DNA of 64,000 nucleotides. Source: Mycolicibacterium sp. YH-1. Its GTDB lineage: Bacteria > Actinomycetota > Actinomycetes > Mycobacteriales > Mycobacteriaceae. Each line of letters opens with the position of its first letter. Position 1 is the first letter of the stretch. A program made the position numbers and the translations under genes. Positions 7,334-16,460 of the stretch are shown piece by piece. The stretch is taken from the NCBI RefSeq assembly GCF_022557175.1, contig NZ_CP092915.1, positions 4,154,001 to 4,218,000 of the forward strand, given 5' to 3'. The notes under the pieces were generated by a model. That model did not search any database. It saw only the letters and a program-made list of their open reading frames with translations, and was not told where the DNA came from.

Positions 7334-10105
7334 TCAGCCCTCGATGAGTTCGGCGTGGCTGGCCAGCTCCGCGCGGGTGCGCACACCGAGCTTGCGGTAG
7401 ATGCGGCTGAGGTTGTGCTCGACAGTCTTCGGGCTGATGAACAGCGCAGCGGCGATGTCCCGATTGGTCATCCCGGCCGCCGCGTGCCTGGCGACGCTGA
7501 TCTCCGACGGTGTGAGATCGGAGTCCCTGTTGCGCGCCACGTTAACCCGGGCCAGTTCGGCGCGGGCCCGATCGACCCACAGCCTGGCTCCCAACTGTCG
7601 AAACTCCGTCACCACCTCGGTGAGGGCCTGGGCCGCAACCTGCTTGCGGCGTTGCCGGCGGGCGAGCTGACCGACGAACAGTTGCGTACGGGCCCGCTCG
7701 AATGGCATCGGCAGCCGGTCGTGTTCGGCCATCGCCTTGTCTGCCATCTTCTCCGCGCCCACCACATCGCCGCGCGCGGCCAGCATCATGGCCCGACACC
7801 GCGCACCGACGGCCAGCATCCACGGCCGGTCGAGTGCGGCGCCGTTACGCTCCAGCGCAGCGATCAACGGCTCGGCGTCGTCGAGGCGGCCGAGCGCGAC
7901 CATCGCCTCAACCGCGTCGGGGATGTAGGACGCAGCGATGATCTCGGTCCCCCCGTCGGGGTCGAAACCGGCCAGGATCGGCGCGAGTGCCTCCAGTGCG
8001 TCGGCGTGGTTGCCACGCGAGACCTCGAGAAAGCCGAGGATCATCATCGGCCACGCGGCCATCTGCGGCGCATCACACCGGTGCGCGCCGACGATCGCGG
8101 CGTGAATCTCGTTTCGCGCGTGCTGCTCACGCCCCTGGTAGGCCCACACCAGCGCTCGCTGAATCCGAGCGATCACCAGTGAGTACTCCCCACCGAGGTG
8201 TTCTGCGCGCTGCATCATGTCGTCGGCGACCACCTCGGCGGCTCCAAACCGCGCCATCCAGACGTTGATCATCGACAGGTGCCGCGACACCTGCATCATG
8301 TCCGCGTCGGACCCGCGCTCGATGCAGCGGCGACGAACCATCATCATGGCCGTCCGGGCCTCGTCGAGCCGACCGAGCCACGCCTGCGTCATGGCATCGG
8401 CTGTGCCGGCCCGCGCGGGTACCGGCACGTCGGCGTCGGGGTCCTCGAGTTCCAGGGCCCGGCGCAACGCCTCCTCGTCGCGGCCCCTGCCCTGCCCGCA
8501 CTCCAGAGCCACGTGCATGGCCAGCGCCTGGCTGATCACCGCAGGGGCGCCGAGAAGTTCGGCCTGCTCGACGGCCGACGCCGTGTGCTGCAACGCGTCC
8601 GCATACTCTCCGGTCCAACCCTGCGCCAGCGCCAGCCCCAAGTGTGCCCGGACCAACAGCAGTGGACTGCCCTCGGCGTCCTCGAACGCCGCGGACAGAA
8701 GTTCCTTGGCAGGAGCGAAGTCGTTGTCGTAGATCCATGTACCGGCCAGCAGGATGGTCGCCGCCGCCCGCTGCGGTCCGGGAGGTAGCGATTCGACGAC
8801 GGGCTTGAGGAGCTTGCGGGCCCGACGGGTCTCGTGGGCCCGCAGGAGGTGTCTGGCAGCGCGCCGCCGGCGGGCGGGAGTGTCGCCGCCCAACTCGATC
8901 GCCAACTCGGTCAGCTCCGCCGCCGCAGCCGCCGCGCCGCGCGCACTCGCCGCATCGGCGGCCGTATCGAGTGCGTTCAGAGTCGCGGGATCGGCGCTGG
9001 CACTGCCGAGAGCCATGTGGCGGGCCTTGAGTTCGGGCTGCGTCTCGACGCTCGCCAGCGCACGGTGCATGCGACGACGGCGCGCCGGACCGGCCTGGGT
9101 GTAGATCCCGCGAGCCAGCAGTGGATGGCTGAACCGCACCTGATCACCGTTGATGACGACGATGCCCTCACGTTCGGGTCCCGCGAGCAGTTCCTCGACC
9201 CGGTCCACGCCCACCCCGGTGGCCTCAGCCAGCAGCTTCACGGTCGGCTCCGCCACACATCCGGCAGCGAGCAGCATGTCGGCGACAGCCGGGCTGAAGT
9301 GTCCGGTGCGCAGCTGCATCAGATCGGCCAGGGTGCTGGGCAGTACGGCGTCTGCGCTGACCGACTGTCCGTCCACCGCGCGCGCCAATTCCAGGGCGTA
9401 GAACGGATTCCCACCTGAGGCCTCGGCGATCCGGACCATCGTCGGCCGAGGAAGGGCACGACCGAACCGCCCACAGATGATGGTGTCCAGTGCCCCCAGC
9501 GTCATGGGTCCCACCCGCAACCGCTTGACCGCGTCGGGATCTCCCAGCCTCAGCCAGGGCGATGCCGTCACGCCGTCTGAATCGGTGCGCTCGGTGAGCA
9601 CCATGCCGACTCGGCCCGCGAGCCGGCGGGCGGCGAACTGCAGCACGGGCTGACTCGACGAATCCAGCCACTGTGCGTCGTCGATGGCGATGAGAACCGG
9701 CGAGCGCACCGTCAGCGCGGTGATGACCGATACCAGGGCGGCCGCGGTCACGCGTTGATCGGTGGGCGGGCCGTCGGCGCTGGCGCGCAGAAGGACCCGG
9801 TCAACGGCGATGCGCTGCAGATCGGGCAGCTGGTCGAGGATGTCTGGCTCGATGTCCGCCAACAGGTCTGCCACGGCCGCGTAGGTCAGTACCGACTCCG
9901 CTTCACCGGCGCGGGCCGACAGGATCCGGTACCCCGCACGTCGCGCATGCTCGACCGCCTCGTTCCACAACGTGGTCTTGCCGATGCCGGACTCCCCCGC
10001 GATGACCAACGCAGACGGGCGTGCCGCAGCCGTCATCAAGAGGATATCGACCGCCTGCAGCTCCACAGTCCTACTGACCGCTGCGAACGACACGCCGACA
10101 ATCAT
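7334..10105 (-). CDS. LAL-type LuxR-family transcriptional regulator with AAA ATPase domain
   Basis: A very large (about 923 residues) cytosolic regulator of the MalT/LAL class. Near the N-terminus the Walker A is GESGIGKTTL and a Walker B-like strand reads VLIAIDDAQWLD. The middle is a long Ala-rich helical repeat region of TPR character (about residues 370-820). The C-terminus is a GerE/LuxR helix-turn-helix (DLTPSEISVARHAAAGMTNRDIA, then SPKTVEHNLSRIYRKLG). The start is uncertain: ATG at 10105, GTG at 10129 or TTG at 10135 are in frame and none has a strong SD. It lies between ppgK and sigA, which are adjacent in M. tuberculosis, so it is an accessory insertion. The effector and targets are unknown. 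Confidence 0.88.
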   Translation of the reverse strand: MIVGVSFAAVSRTVELQAVDILLMTAAARPSALVIAGESGIGKTTLWNEAVEHARRAGYRILSARAGEAESVLTYAAVADLLADIEPDILDQLPDLQRIAVDRVLLRASADGPPTDQRVTAAALVSVITALTVRSPVLIAIDDAQWLDSSSQPVLQFAARRLAGRVGMVLTERTDSDGVTASPWLRLGDPDAVKRLRVGPMTLGALDTIICGRFGRALPRPTMVRIAEASGGNPFYALELARAVDGQSVSADAVLPSTLADLMQLRTGHFSPAVADMLLAAGCVAEPTVKLLAEATGVGVDRVEELLAGPEREGIVVINGDQVRFSHPLLARGIYTQAGPARRRRMHRALASVETQPELKARHMALGSASADPATLNALDTAADAASARGAAAAAAELTELAIELGGDTPARRRRAARHLLRAHETRRARKLLKPVVESLPPGPQRAAATILLAGTWIYDNDFAPAKELLSAAFEDAEGSPLLLVRAHLGLALAQGWTGEYADALQHTASAVEQAELLGAPAVISQALAMHVALECGQGRGRDEEALRRALELEDPDADVPVPARAGTADAMTQAWLGRLDEARTAMMMVRRRCIERGSDADMMQVSRHLSMINVWMARFGAAEVVADDMMQRAEHLGGEYSLVIARIQRALVWAYQGREQHARNEIHAAIVGAHRCDAPQMAAWPMMILGFLEVSRGNHADALEALAPILAGFDPDGGTEIIAASYIPDAVEAMVALGRLDDAEPLIAALERNGAALDRPWMLAVGARCRAMMLAARGDVVGAEKMADKAMAEHDRLPMPFERARTQLFVGQLARRQRRKQVAAQALTEVVTEFRQLGARLWVDRARAELARVNVARNRDSDLTPSEISVARHAAAGMTNRDIAAALFISPKTVEHNLSRIYRKLGVRTRAELASHAELIEG

Positions 10106-10505
10106 CGCAGCTAGCAAAGCAGAAGGCACCCCCAATCCCGCTCCGAAGATTCTCCGCGGGACGACATACTCAGCCCTTCATGATCAGATCGGCAGGCGAT
10201 CTGGGAGATTCTCGAGCGGCCGATGTCGGTTCTGGCTATGAACTGGCCGAGACGGTCCCGTTTCCCGGAGTGGCGCTCACTGCGGCCTCATCCGCCCCGC
10301 TCGAGCGCGCGCGCGGCTCGCCGACATCGAGTTTTTGCGCTCGAGGCGGGCGGTCGCCCACTCTGTCGTTACAATGGTCAACGGCGGCCGCACAACGAAT
10401 AGCGGCAGTATCCGAACTGCGATCGACGCCAACATTCGAGAGCCGACAATTTTTCGGTGGCGCATGCCCACGCCCCCGATCCAGCAAGACCGTAAGGGGT
10501 GTCCC
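10106..10505. other. Divergent intergenic region upstream of sigA
   Basis: About 400 bp without a supportable gene between the LAL regulator start and sigA. It must hold the promoters of both. The one -10-like hexamer I can point to for sigA is TACAAT at 10370-10375, without a convincing -35, leaving a leader of about 125 nt. No operator or hairpin stands out. Confidence 0.45.
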
Positions 10506-11876
10506 GTGACCGCGACGAAGGCAAAGTCGGCGACAGACGAGCCGGTGAAGCAGGCCGTCACCAAGGCGCCCGCCAAGAAGGCCGCTCCTGCCAAGCGTGC
10601 CACCAAGGCCGCCGCCAAGACCGGCCCCAAGGGGCCCGCGAAGGGCACCCGCGCCAAGAAGGCCACGAGCGTCGACGACGATGTGACGACCGCCGACAAC
10701 GTCGATGTGTCTGATGAGGACATCGACGTCGACGAGGCCGATATCGAACTCGAGGACATCGACACCGAGGACGACGACACCGAGGACTCGGCCGACGCCG
10801 CCACCCCTGCCGTCAAGACAGCGGGCAAGGCCACCGACGAGGAGTCCGACGACATCGCCGAGCCGTCCGACAAGGACAAGGCCTCCGGTGACTTCGTGTG
10901 GGACGAAGAGGAATCCGAGGCGCTGCGACAGGCCCGCAAGGACGCCGAACTCACCGCCTCGGCGGACTCGGTCCGCGCCTACCTCAAGCAGATCGGCAAG
11001 GTCGCGCTGCTCAACGCCGAGGAGGAGGTCGAACTCGCCAAGCGCATCGAGGCCGGGCTCTACGGCACTCAGCAGCTCGCGGAGAAGGCCGAGAAGGGTG
11101 AGAAGCTCACCACGCAGTACCGCCGCGACATGCAGTGGATCTGCCGTGACGGTGACCGCGCGAAGAACCACCTGCTGGAGGCCAACCTCCGCCTGGTCGT
11201 GTCGCTGGCCAAGCGCTACACCGGCCGTGGCATGGCGTTCCTGGACCTGATCCAGGAGGGCAACCTCGGTCTGATCCGCGCGGTCGAGAAGTTCGACTAC
11301 ACCAAGGGTTACAAGTTCTCCACCTACGCCACGTGGTGGATCCGCCAGGCCATCACCCGCGCCATGGCCGACCAGGCCCGCACCATCCGTATCCCGGTGC
11401 ACATGGTCGAGGTCATCAACAAGCTCGGCCGCATCCAGCGCGAGCTGCTCCAGGACCTGGGCCGCGAGCCCACGCCGGAGGAGCTCGCCAAGGAAATGGA
11501 CATCACGCCGGAGAAGGTGCTGGAAATCCAGCAGTACGCGCGTGAGCCCATCTCGCTGGACCAGACGATCGGCGACGAGGGCGACAGCCAACTCGGCGAC
11601 TTCATCGAGGACAGCGAAGCCGTCGTCGCGGTGGACGCCGTGTCGTTCACCCTGCTGCAGGATCAGCTGCAGAGCGTGCTGGAGACGCTGTCCGAGCGTG
11701 AGGCCGGCGTGGTCCGGCTGCGCTTCGGCCTCACCGACGGCCAGCCGCGCACGCTCGACGAGATCGGCCAGGTGTACGGGGTCACCCGCGAGCGCATCCG
11801 TCAGATCGAGTCCAAGACGATGAGCAAGCTGCGCCACCCCAGCCGTTCCCAGGTACTGCGCGACTACCTGGACTAG
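10506..11876 (+). CDS. sigA: Primary RNA polymerase sigma factor SigA
   Basis: A 456-residue group 1 sigma factor that directs housekeeping transcription. The N-terminal about 125 residues are a Lys/Ala-rich then Asp/Glu-rich low-complexity segment (region 1.1-like), as in mycobacterial SigA. Then come region 1.2 ([16 protein letters not shown]), region 2 ([54 protein letters not shown]), region 3 ([15 protein letters not shown]) and region 4 ([20 protein letters not shown]). The GTG at 10506 aligns with the M. tuberculosis start. The gene is followed by a perfect intrinsic-terminator-like hairpin. Confidence 0.99.
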   Translation: MTATKAKSATDEPVKQAVTKAPAKKAAPAKRATKAAAKTGPKGPAKGTRAKKATSVDDDVTTADNVDVSDEDIDVDEADIELEDIDTEDDDTEDSADAATPAVKTAGKATDEESDDIAEPSDKDKASGDFVWDEEESEALRQARKDAELTASADSVRAYLKQIGKVALLNAEEEVELAKRIEAGLYGTQQLAEKAEKGEKLTTQYRRDMQWICRDGDRAKNHLLEANLRLVVSLAKRYTGRGMAFLDLIQEGNLGLIRAVEKFDYTKGYKFSTYATWWIRQAITRAMADQARTIRIPVHMVEVINKLGRIQRELLQDLGREPTPEELAKEMDITPEKVLEIQQYAREPISLDQTIGDEGDSQLGDFIEDSEAVVAVDAVSFTLLQDQLQSVLETLSEREAGVVRLRFGLTDGQPRTLDEIGQVYGVTRERIRQIESKTMSKLRHPSRSQVLRDYLD

Positions 11877-11881
11877 TCGAA

Positions 11882-11931
11882 AACGACGAAATGGTCGCTA
11901 CCAGCGTGCTGGTAGCGACCATTTCGTCGTT
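11882..11931. terminator. Long perfect hairpin after sigA
   Basis: A 23-bp perfect inverted repeat (11882-11904 and 11909-11931) with a 4-nt CGTG loop begins 6 bp after the sigA stop. The arm reads AACGACGAAATGG onward and is AT-richer than its surroundings. There is no clear U-tract, which is usual in mycobacteria. It can serve sigA and, symmetrically, the opposite-strand genes from 12882 downward. Confidence 0.85.
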
Positions 11932-11937
11932 CTGGGT

Positions 11938-12072
11938 CTAGCTCTCACATCCGACGCCGTCACCGTCCCGGTCGAGGTGCGGCCCGTAACCCGGGTCGCC
12001 CTCCATGACGGGTGCCGCGCCGGCGTCGCGCGCGGCACTGCAATTCTTGTTATACGGCTCGGCGTGCGCGAA
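11938..12072 (-). pseudogene. Remnant of an excalibur calcium-binding-domain exported protein
   Basis: An open frame of 44 codons, closed upstream by TGA (12073-12075), encodes FAHAEPYNKNCSAARDAG, then PGYGPHL and the calcium-binding motif DRDGDGVGCES before TAG. This matches the mature part of small mycobacterial excalibur-domain proteins, including an AHA-type signal-peptidase site at its start. No start codon or signal peptide precedes it; the preceding 27 bp run straight into the stop of the next gene. It looks like the 3' part of a gene whose 5' end was deleted. Confidence 0.7.
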
Positions 12073-12099
12073 TCATGGTCGAGCTGAGAGCGGGCGTGC

Positions 12100-12882
12100 T
12101 CAGCGCCTCTCGCGCACCTTGTACGAGGCCGGCCACGACTCGCGGGACTCGTCTCCGGTGAGTGGAGTCCCCTTTCCGAGGACCTGAACGGCGTAGGCCT
12201 CCTTACCTGCGCCCACCTCGCGATCGGCCTTCTCCTTGGCCATGTACAGCAGTTCGTCTATCGCGAGTTCGCGGAACGCCACGAACGTGGTCTTGCGGAC
12301 GACGTCCGGGCTCAGCGCCGCAGCCACCATCCGGTCGATGAGGACACGGCCGGCCAGCACTGCGAGCCCCAGCGCGACGACCGGGACCACCCAGTAGCAG
12401 ACGACCGACAGCGGGGTCGTGTCCAGGAGGCTGGCGTCGCGCGCCACGATCGGGGGGATGGCCGACGACACCGTCATGACCGCGAAGGCGGCCACCCAGA
12501 TCCATGTCACCAACGCGGTGACCGGTTCGAACGGATCGCTCTTGACGACCTCGGCGGGCTGGTCGGCCTCGGCGAACTCCCGCACGAAGGGTTTGCCGGC
12601 CAGAACGCCGACCAGGGCCACGAGCAGGATGCCCGCACCGCTCAACGTCAGGATCCAGCGCTCCATGAACGTCTGACTCAGCGTGAACGTCAGGATCGCG
12701 AGCACCGAAAACGTCCCGATCGCCCCGATTTCGAGCGAGCTGACCGTCGAACGGCGAGCCCGGCTGACGATCAGCGCCAACACCGCCACCGCGAGCGCCA
12801 CCAACACCGCGGCGGCAAGGGGGACGTTCCCCACGAGTATCCAATAGACGACCCACGGCGCGAAGCCCGACAGGATTCCCAT
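12100..12882 (-). CDS. Multi-pass membrane protein of unknown function
   Basis: A 260-residue protein with about six hydrophobic helices (from FAPWVVYWILVGNVPLAAAV through VVCYWVVPVVALGLAVLAG) and a soluble C-terminal tail of about 50 residues ending in RESWPASYKVRERR. I do not recognise the family. The ATG at 12882 (MGILSGFAPW) starts right at the first helix; the long in-frame extension upstream is antisense to the methyltransferase gene. It is divergent from that gene and absent from the M. tuberculosis order around sigA. Confidence 0.7.
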   Translation of the reverse strand: MGILSGFAPWVVYWILVGNVPLAAAVLVALAVAVLALIVSRARRSTVSSLEIGAIGTFSVLAILTFTLSQTFMERWILTLSGAGILLVALVGVLAGKPFVREFAEADQPAEVVKSDPFEPVTALVTWIWVAAFAVMTVSSAIPPIVARDASLLDTTPLSVVCYWVVPVVALGLAVLAGRVLIDRMVAAALSPDVVRKTTFVAFRELAIDELLYMAKEKADREVGAGKEAYAVQVLGKGTPLTGDESRESWPASYKVRERR

Positions 12883-12939
12883 GATGGCTGAGTCTAGGCA
12901 AGACGACCAGGGACGCACGCAGGTATATCCTTTGCCTTC

Positions 12940-14031
12940 GTGCCTGCAACCGCGAAGACCCCGCCCACCTGGCTGATTAACACAATTGGCCGCATCCGTA
13001 ACGCCCTCGGCACGGCCAGCCGATCGGCCGTGCCCGCCAACATCGCACTGTTGGAGATCACCCAGGGCGCGTGGTTGACCCAGGCCCTGTATGCCGCCGC
13101 CCAACTCGGCATCGCCGACGAGCTTCGTGACCGTCCACGCTCGAGCGCCGACATCGCATCCGCCGTCGGCGCCGACCCCGGCGCCACCTACCGCCTGATG
13201 CGGGCACTGGCTGCCAACGGGTTGCTCAAGCTGCACCGCGACGGACGATTCTCGCTGACCCGCGTTGGCCAAGCGCTGCGCTCGGACTACGACGGGTCCA
13301 TGGCCCCGATGATCAAGTTGGTCGGCCACCCGTCGCACTGGGAGCACTGGGGCAACCTGCTGTACTCGGTCAAGACGGGCGACTCGGCGGCGGAGAAGCT
13401 ACGCGGTATGCCGGTGTTCGACTATCTCGAGACCGATCCTGAGTACGCGAAGGTCTTCAACGACGCCATGACGGGCGTGTCCGCGATGGCAATCGAGGCC
13501 GCCGTTCCGGCCTACACCTTCTCCGGCCACAAGCTCATCATCGATGTCGGCGGCGGCCACGGGGCGCTTCTAGCCGCAGCACTGGCGACGGCACCCGATG
13601 CCCGCGGCGTGCTGTTCGACCTGCCGTCGGTGATCGCAGGCGCGGGTCCCGAACTCGACCGGGCCGGGGTGTCGGACCGGTGCACCAAGACGGGCGGCTC
13701 GTTCTTCGAGGCGGTGCCCGAAGGCGGCGATGTCTACCTGATGAAGACGATCATTCACGACTGGGACGACGAGAAGTCGCTGACGATCCTCCGCAACATC
13801 CGCACCGCGATCGCGCCGAACGGCAAACTTCTGCTGTTCGAGTTGGTACTTCCCGAGGGCGCACCGTCGCATCCCGGAATGCTGCTCGACCTCGAGATGC
13901 TGGTGCATCCCGGCGGATGCGAGCGCACCCCGAGCGAATACCGGGATCTTTTGGCGCGCGCCGGGTTCCGGATGACTCGTGTCATCGGGACGACGGGGCC
14001 GATGTCGATTGTCGAAGCGGTGCCGGCGTGA
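12940..14031 (+). CDS. O-methyltransferase, family 2 (acetylserotonin OMT-like)
   Basis: A 363-residue SAM-dependent methyltransferase. The N-terminal half is a winged-helix dimerisation domain (LRDRPRSSADIASAVGADPG, LMRALAANGLL). The C-terminal half has SAM-binding motif I LIIDVGGGHGALLAA, then GVLFDLPSVI, and the catalytic-region DVYLMKTIIHDWDDE, whose His-Asp-Trp is typical of small-molecule O-methyltransferases. The GTG at 12940 is the only plausible start. It is followed after 10 bp by the RidA-like gene. It is accessory relative to M. tuberculosis; the substrate (a phenol or polyketide?) is unknown. Confidence 0.85.
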   Translation: MPATAKTPPTWLINTIGRIRNALGTASRSAVPANIALLEITQGAWLTQALYAAAQLGIADELRDRPRSSADIASAVGADPGATYRLMRALAANGLLKLHRDGRFSLTRVGQALRSDYDGSMAPMIKLVGHPSHWEHWGNLLYSVKTGDSAAEKLRGMPVFDYLETDPEYAKVFNDAMTGVSAMAIEAAVPAYTFSGHKLIIDVGGGHGALLAAALATAPDARGVLFDLPSVIAGAGPELDRAGVSDRCTKTGGSFFEAVPEGGDVYLMKTIIHDWDDEKSLTILRNIRTAIAPNGKLLLFELVLPEGAPSHPGMLLDLEMLVHPGGCERTPSEYRDLLARAGFRMTRVIGTTGPMSIVEAVPA

Positions 14032-14041
14032 GGACGCGGTG

Positions 14042-14410
14042 ATGCCCGACCGGTTGAACGTCTCGTCGGGTTCCCCGTTCGAGGACCAGGTGGGCTACTC
14101 GCGCGCGGTGCGCATTGGGCCGCTCGTCGTCGTCGCGGGTACCACCGCACCGGGTGACGACGTCGCGGCTCAAGCGCGGGAGGCATTGCGCCGCATAGAG
14201 TCTGCATTGCGCGACTGCGGCGCATCGATGACCGATGTCGTTCGGACCCGGACGTTCGTCACCGATATCACGCTGTGGCCGGACATCGCGGCCGTGCACG
14301 CTGAGGCGTTCGGCGACATCCGGCCCGTGACGACAATGGTCGAGGTTTCAGCCCTTATCGCACCGGATCTTCTGGTCGAGATCGAGGCCGACGCCTACGT
14401 CCCCGAGTGA
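14042..14410 (+). CDS. RidA/YjgF family protein (Rv2704-like)
   Basis: A 122-residue protein of the RidA/Rid superfamily, trimeric enzymes or ligand binders that often deaminate reactive enamines. Visible motifs are VGYSRAVRIGPLVVVAGTTAP, the DVVRTRTFVTDI helix-strand and RPVTTMVEVSALI. The ATG at 14042 lies 10 bp after the methyltransferase stop, so the two may be co-transcribed. In M. tuberculosis the homologue directly follows sigA. It overlaps the convergent DUF952 gene by 16 nt. Confidence 0.88.
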   Translation: MPDRLNVSSGSPFEDQVGYSRAVRIGPLVVVAGTTAPGDDVAAQAREALRRIESALRDCGASMTDVVRTRTFVTDITLWPDIAAVHAEAFGDIRPVTTMVEVSALIAPDLLVEIEADAYVPE

Positions 14411-14763
14411 CCGATCGCAGCGAAGCGCCCGTCCTCACCGGGCAGGTACGCCGTGACACTTGTCACAGCGTGGGCCGGCAGCGGGCCGTACAGATGCGGG
14501 AACGTCATCGCCTCGGGATCGCCCGGAACGCCGGGCTCCCACCGCACGGGTGCGGTCAGTAGCGACGGGTCCAGCGTCAGCAACAGCATGTCCGTGCGCC
14601 CGGCGAAGAGTCGGTTCGCGGGCAGGTGCACCTGCTCCGGGCTGGACAGATGGACGAATCCGCTATCCTCCAGCGACGGCGGCCGACGCTCCCCCAAGGC
14701 GCGAGCCCGTTCCCACTCCTGTTGGGTGCAAAGGTGCACCAGCTGATGCGATTCCGCGGGCAT
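14395..14763 (-). CDS. DUF952 protein (Rv2705c-like)
   Basis: A 122-residue protein of the DUF952 family. It contains LVHLCTQQEWERA, DSGFVHLSSPEQVHLPANRLF and TFPHLYGPLPAHAV, the conserved signature of the family, which resembles glutathione-S-transferase-like or ADP-ribosyltransferase-like folds without proven activity. The start is the ATG at 14763 (MPAESHQLVHLC); upstream in-frame codons have no family match. It is convergent with, and overlaps, the RidA-like gene. Confidence 0.85.
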   Translation of the reverse strand: MPAESHQLVHLCTQQEWERARALGERRPPSLEDSGFVHLSSPEQVHLPANRLFAGRTDMLLLTLDPSLLTAPVRWEPGVPGDPEAMTFPHLYGPLPAHAVTSVTAYLPGEDGRFAAIGHSGT

Positions 14764-14892
14764 CGGTCCAGTGTGGCGGAACGGCAACTCGGGTATCGGG
14801 TGAGACACGACACACCGGTGAACGCTTGGGGAACAACCCCGGACGCCCAAACGTCTGACAGAGTAGAGACACGCGAGACCGGAGGAGGAGCC

Positions 14893-15084
14893 ATGAACGC
14901 AACTCTGACCAGCCCCGAATTGACCCGGGCTGATCGCTGTGACCGTTGCGGCGCCGCCGCTCGCGTCCGAGCGAAGCTGCCGTCGGGAGCTGAACTGCTT
15001 TTCTGCCAGCACCACGCCAATGAGCACGAGGCGAAGCTGGTTGAGCTGGCGGCCGTCATCGAGGTTAGCCCGGTCGACGCCTGA
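14893..15084 (+). CDS. Small zinc-finger-like protein (DUF7455)
   Basis: A 63-residue protein with a CDRC pair near residue 17-20 and FCQHHANEH, a possible Cys2/Cys-His zinc site, followed by a short helix. The ATG at 14893 follows an excellent ribosome binding site, GGAGGAGG. Homologues are short stand-alone genes between DUF952 and yihY in mycobacteria. The function is unknown. Confidence 0.8.
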   Translation: MNATLTSPELTRADRCDRCGAAARVRAKLPSGAELLFCQHHANEHEAKLVELAAVIEVSPVDA

Positions 15085-15147
15085 CAGACCCGCCGAGCGG
15101 CACCCATGCGGGCGCAATCGGTCCGCGTCGGTAATGCTGGTCTGGTC

Positions 15148-16158
15148 ATGAGCGACCAGCCACAGCCAGTCAGACCGTCCAAGCACCACATTTGGCGGGT
15201 TAGCAAGCGCACTCTCTCGAAGAGCTGGGACGACTCGATCTTCTCGGAGGCCGCGCAAGCCGCCTTCTGGTGTGCACTGTCCCTGCCTCCCCTACTGCTG
15301 GGGATGCTGGGCAGCCTGGCATGGGTGGCGCCGCTGTTCGGGCCCAACACACTGCAGACGATCGAGAATCAGTTGATCTCGACGGCGGCGAACCTGTTCT
15401 CGGGCAACGTCGTCAACGAGATCATCGAGCCCACCATCTCCGACATCGTGGCGGGTGCCCGCGGCGAGGTGGTGTCGCTGGGTTTCGTGATATCGCTGTG
15501 GGCCGGGTCGTCGGCGATCTCGGCGTTCGTCGACTCGATCGTGGAGGCGCACGACCAGACCCCGCTGAGGCATCCAGTGCGTCAACGGTTCTACGCGCTG
15601 GGCCTGTACATGATCATGCTGCTGGGCGTCATCGTCACGGCGCCGTTTGTCGCGCTCGGGCCGAGCAAGGTCCGCGAGTACATCCCCGACAGCTGGGATC
15701 ACGTCCTTCAGTACGGCTACTACCCCGTGCTGTTCCTCGGCCTGGCCGTCGCGGTGGGCGTGCTCTACCGGGTGGCACTGCCCAAACCGCTGCCATCGCA
15801 CCGACTGGTGTTCGGCGCCCTATTGGCCGCGACGGTGTTCATCATCGCGACGGTGGGGCTGCGCGTGTATCTGACCTGGATCACCGCGACGGGCTACACC
15901 TACGGAGCGCTCGCCACACCTATCGCGTTCCTGCTGTTCGCGTTCTTCCTGGGCTTCGCGATCATGATCGGCGCCGAACTCAACGCGGCGATCCAAGAGG
16001 AGTGGCCGGCGCCCGAGACCCACGCCAAGAGGTTGCGTGGCTGGCTCGAGGAGAAGGCCGAGTCACTCAACAGTGACGGCGGCGCGAGCACTGCCTCAGT
16101 CGATGACGAGAAACCCGCCGCGCCAACACCGCGCGAGGGAACCTCGACTACTTCTTGA
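15148..16158 (+). CDS. YihY/BrkB family inner-membrane protein (Rv2707-like)
   Basis: A 336-residue membrane protein of the YihY/virulence factor BrkB family. About six transmembrane helices are visible, with the family-typical FSEAAQAAFWCALSLPPLLLGM near the N-terminus and IMIGAELNAAIQEEWP near the C-terminus. The cytosolic tail is acidic. The ATG at 15148 begins MSDQPQPVRPSKHHIWRV. The exact transport role of the family is unproven. It overlaps the convergent DUF3039 gene by 11 nt. Confidence 0.9.
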   Translation: MSDQPQPVRPSKHHIWRVSKRTLSKSWDDSIFSEAAQAAFWCALSLPPLLLGMLGSLAWVAPLFGPNTLQTIENQLISTAANLFSGNVVNEIIEPTISDIVAGARGEVVSLGFVISLWAGSSAISAFVDSIVEAHDQTPLRHPVRQRFYALGLYMIMLLGVIVTAPFVALGPSKVREYIPDSWDHVLQYGYYPVLFLGLAVAVGVLYRVALPKPLPSHRLVFGALLAATVFIIATVGLRVYLTWITATGYTYGALATPIAFLLFAFFLGFAIMIGAELNAAIQEEWPAPETHAKRLRGWLEEKAESLNSDGGASTASVDDEKPAAPTPREGTSTTS

Positions 16159-16384
16159 ATCCCTCGTAGATCCGCTTGCAGTCCGGGCACACCGGCGAGC
16201 CCGGCTTGGCCGACTTCGTCACCGGGAACACCTCGCCGCACAGGGCGACGACGTGGGTTCCCATGACCGCGCTCTCGGCGATCTTGTTCTTCTTCACGTA
16301 GTGGAAGACCTTGGGAGCATCGTCGTCCGTGCCGTCGTCGGCGCGTTCGTCAACGTCGGTCCGCTCGATCGTCTGGGTTTCCAT
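16148..16384 (-). CDS. DUF3039 protein (Rv2708c-like)
   Basis: A 78-residue protein of the DUF3039 family. After an acidic N-terminus it has VFHYVKKNKIAESAVMGTHVVALCGEVF and PVCPDCKRIYEGFKK. One Cys plus a CxxC pair and a His could form a zinc site. The ATG at 16384 (METQTIERTDV) is chosen by family length. The function is unknown. Confidence 0.88.
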   Translation of the reverse strand: METQTIERTDVDERADDGTDDDAPKVFHYVKKNKIAESAVMGTHVVALCGEVFPVTKSAKPGSPVCPDCKRIYEGFKK

Positions 16385-16460
16385 GCCTACATTGTGCATC
16401 GCAAGGCTTCCGTAATGAACCGGCGGTTTACACCGGCCCCGGGTGTGGAACGATGGAGGC

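Noticed and set aside
10236..11837. Long minus-strand open frame of 533 codons opposite sigA
   Set aside because: It is the antisense shadow of sigA's GC-biased codons; its Leu/Gly/Val/Asp composition has no family resemblance and sigA is certain.
14453..14466. Palindrome GTGACA-CT-TGTCAC
   Set aside because: It lies inside the DUF952 coding sequence far from any gene start, and the codons explain it well enough.
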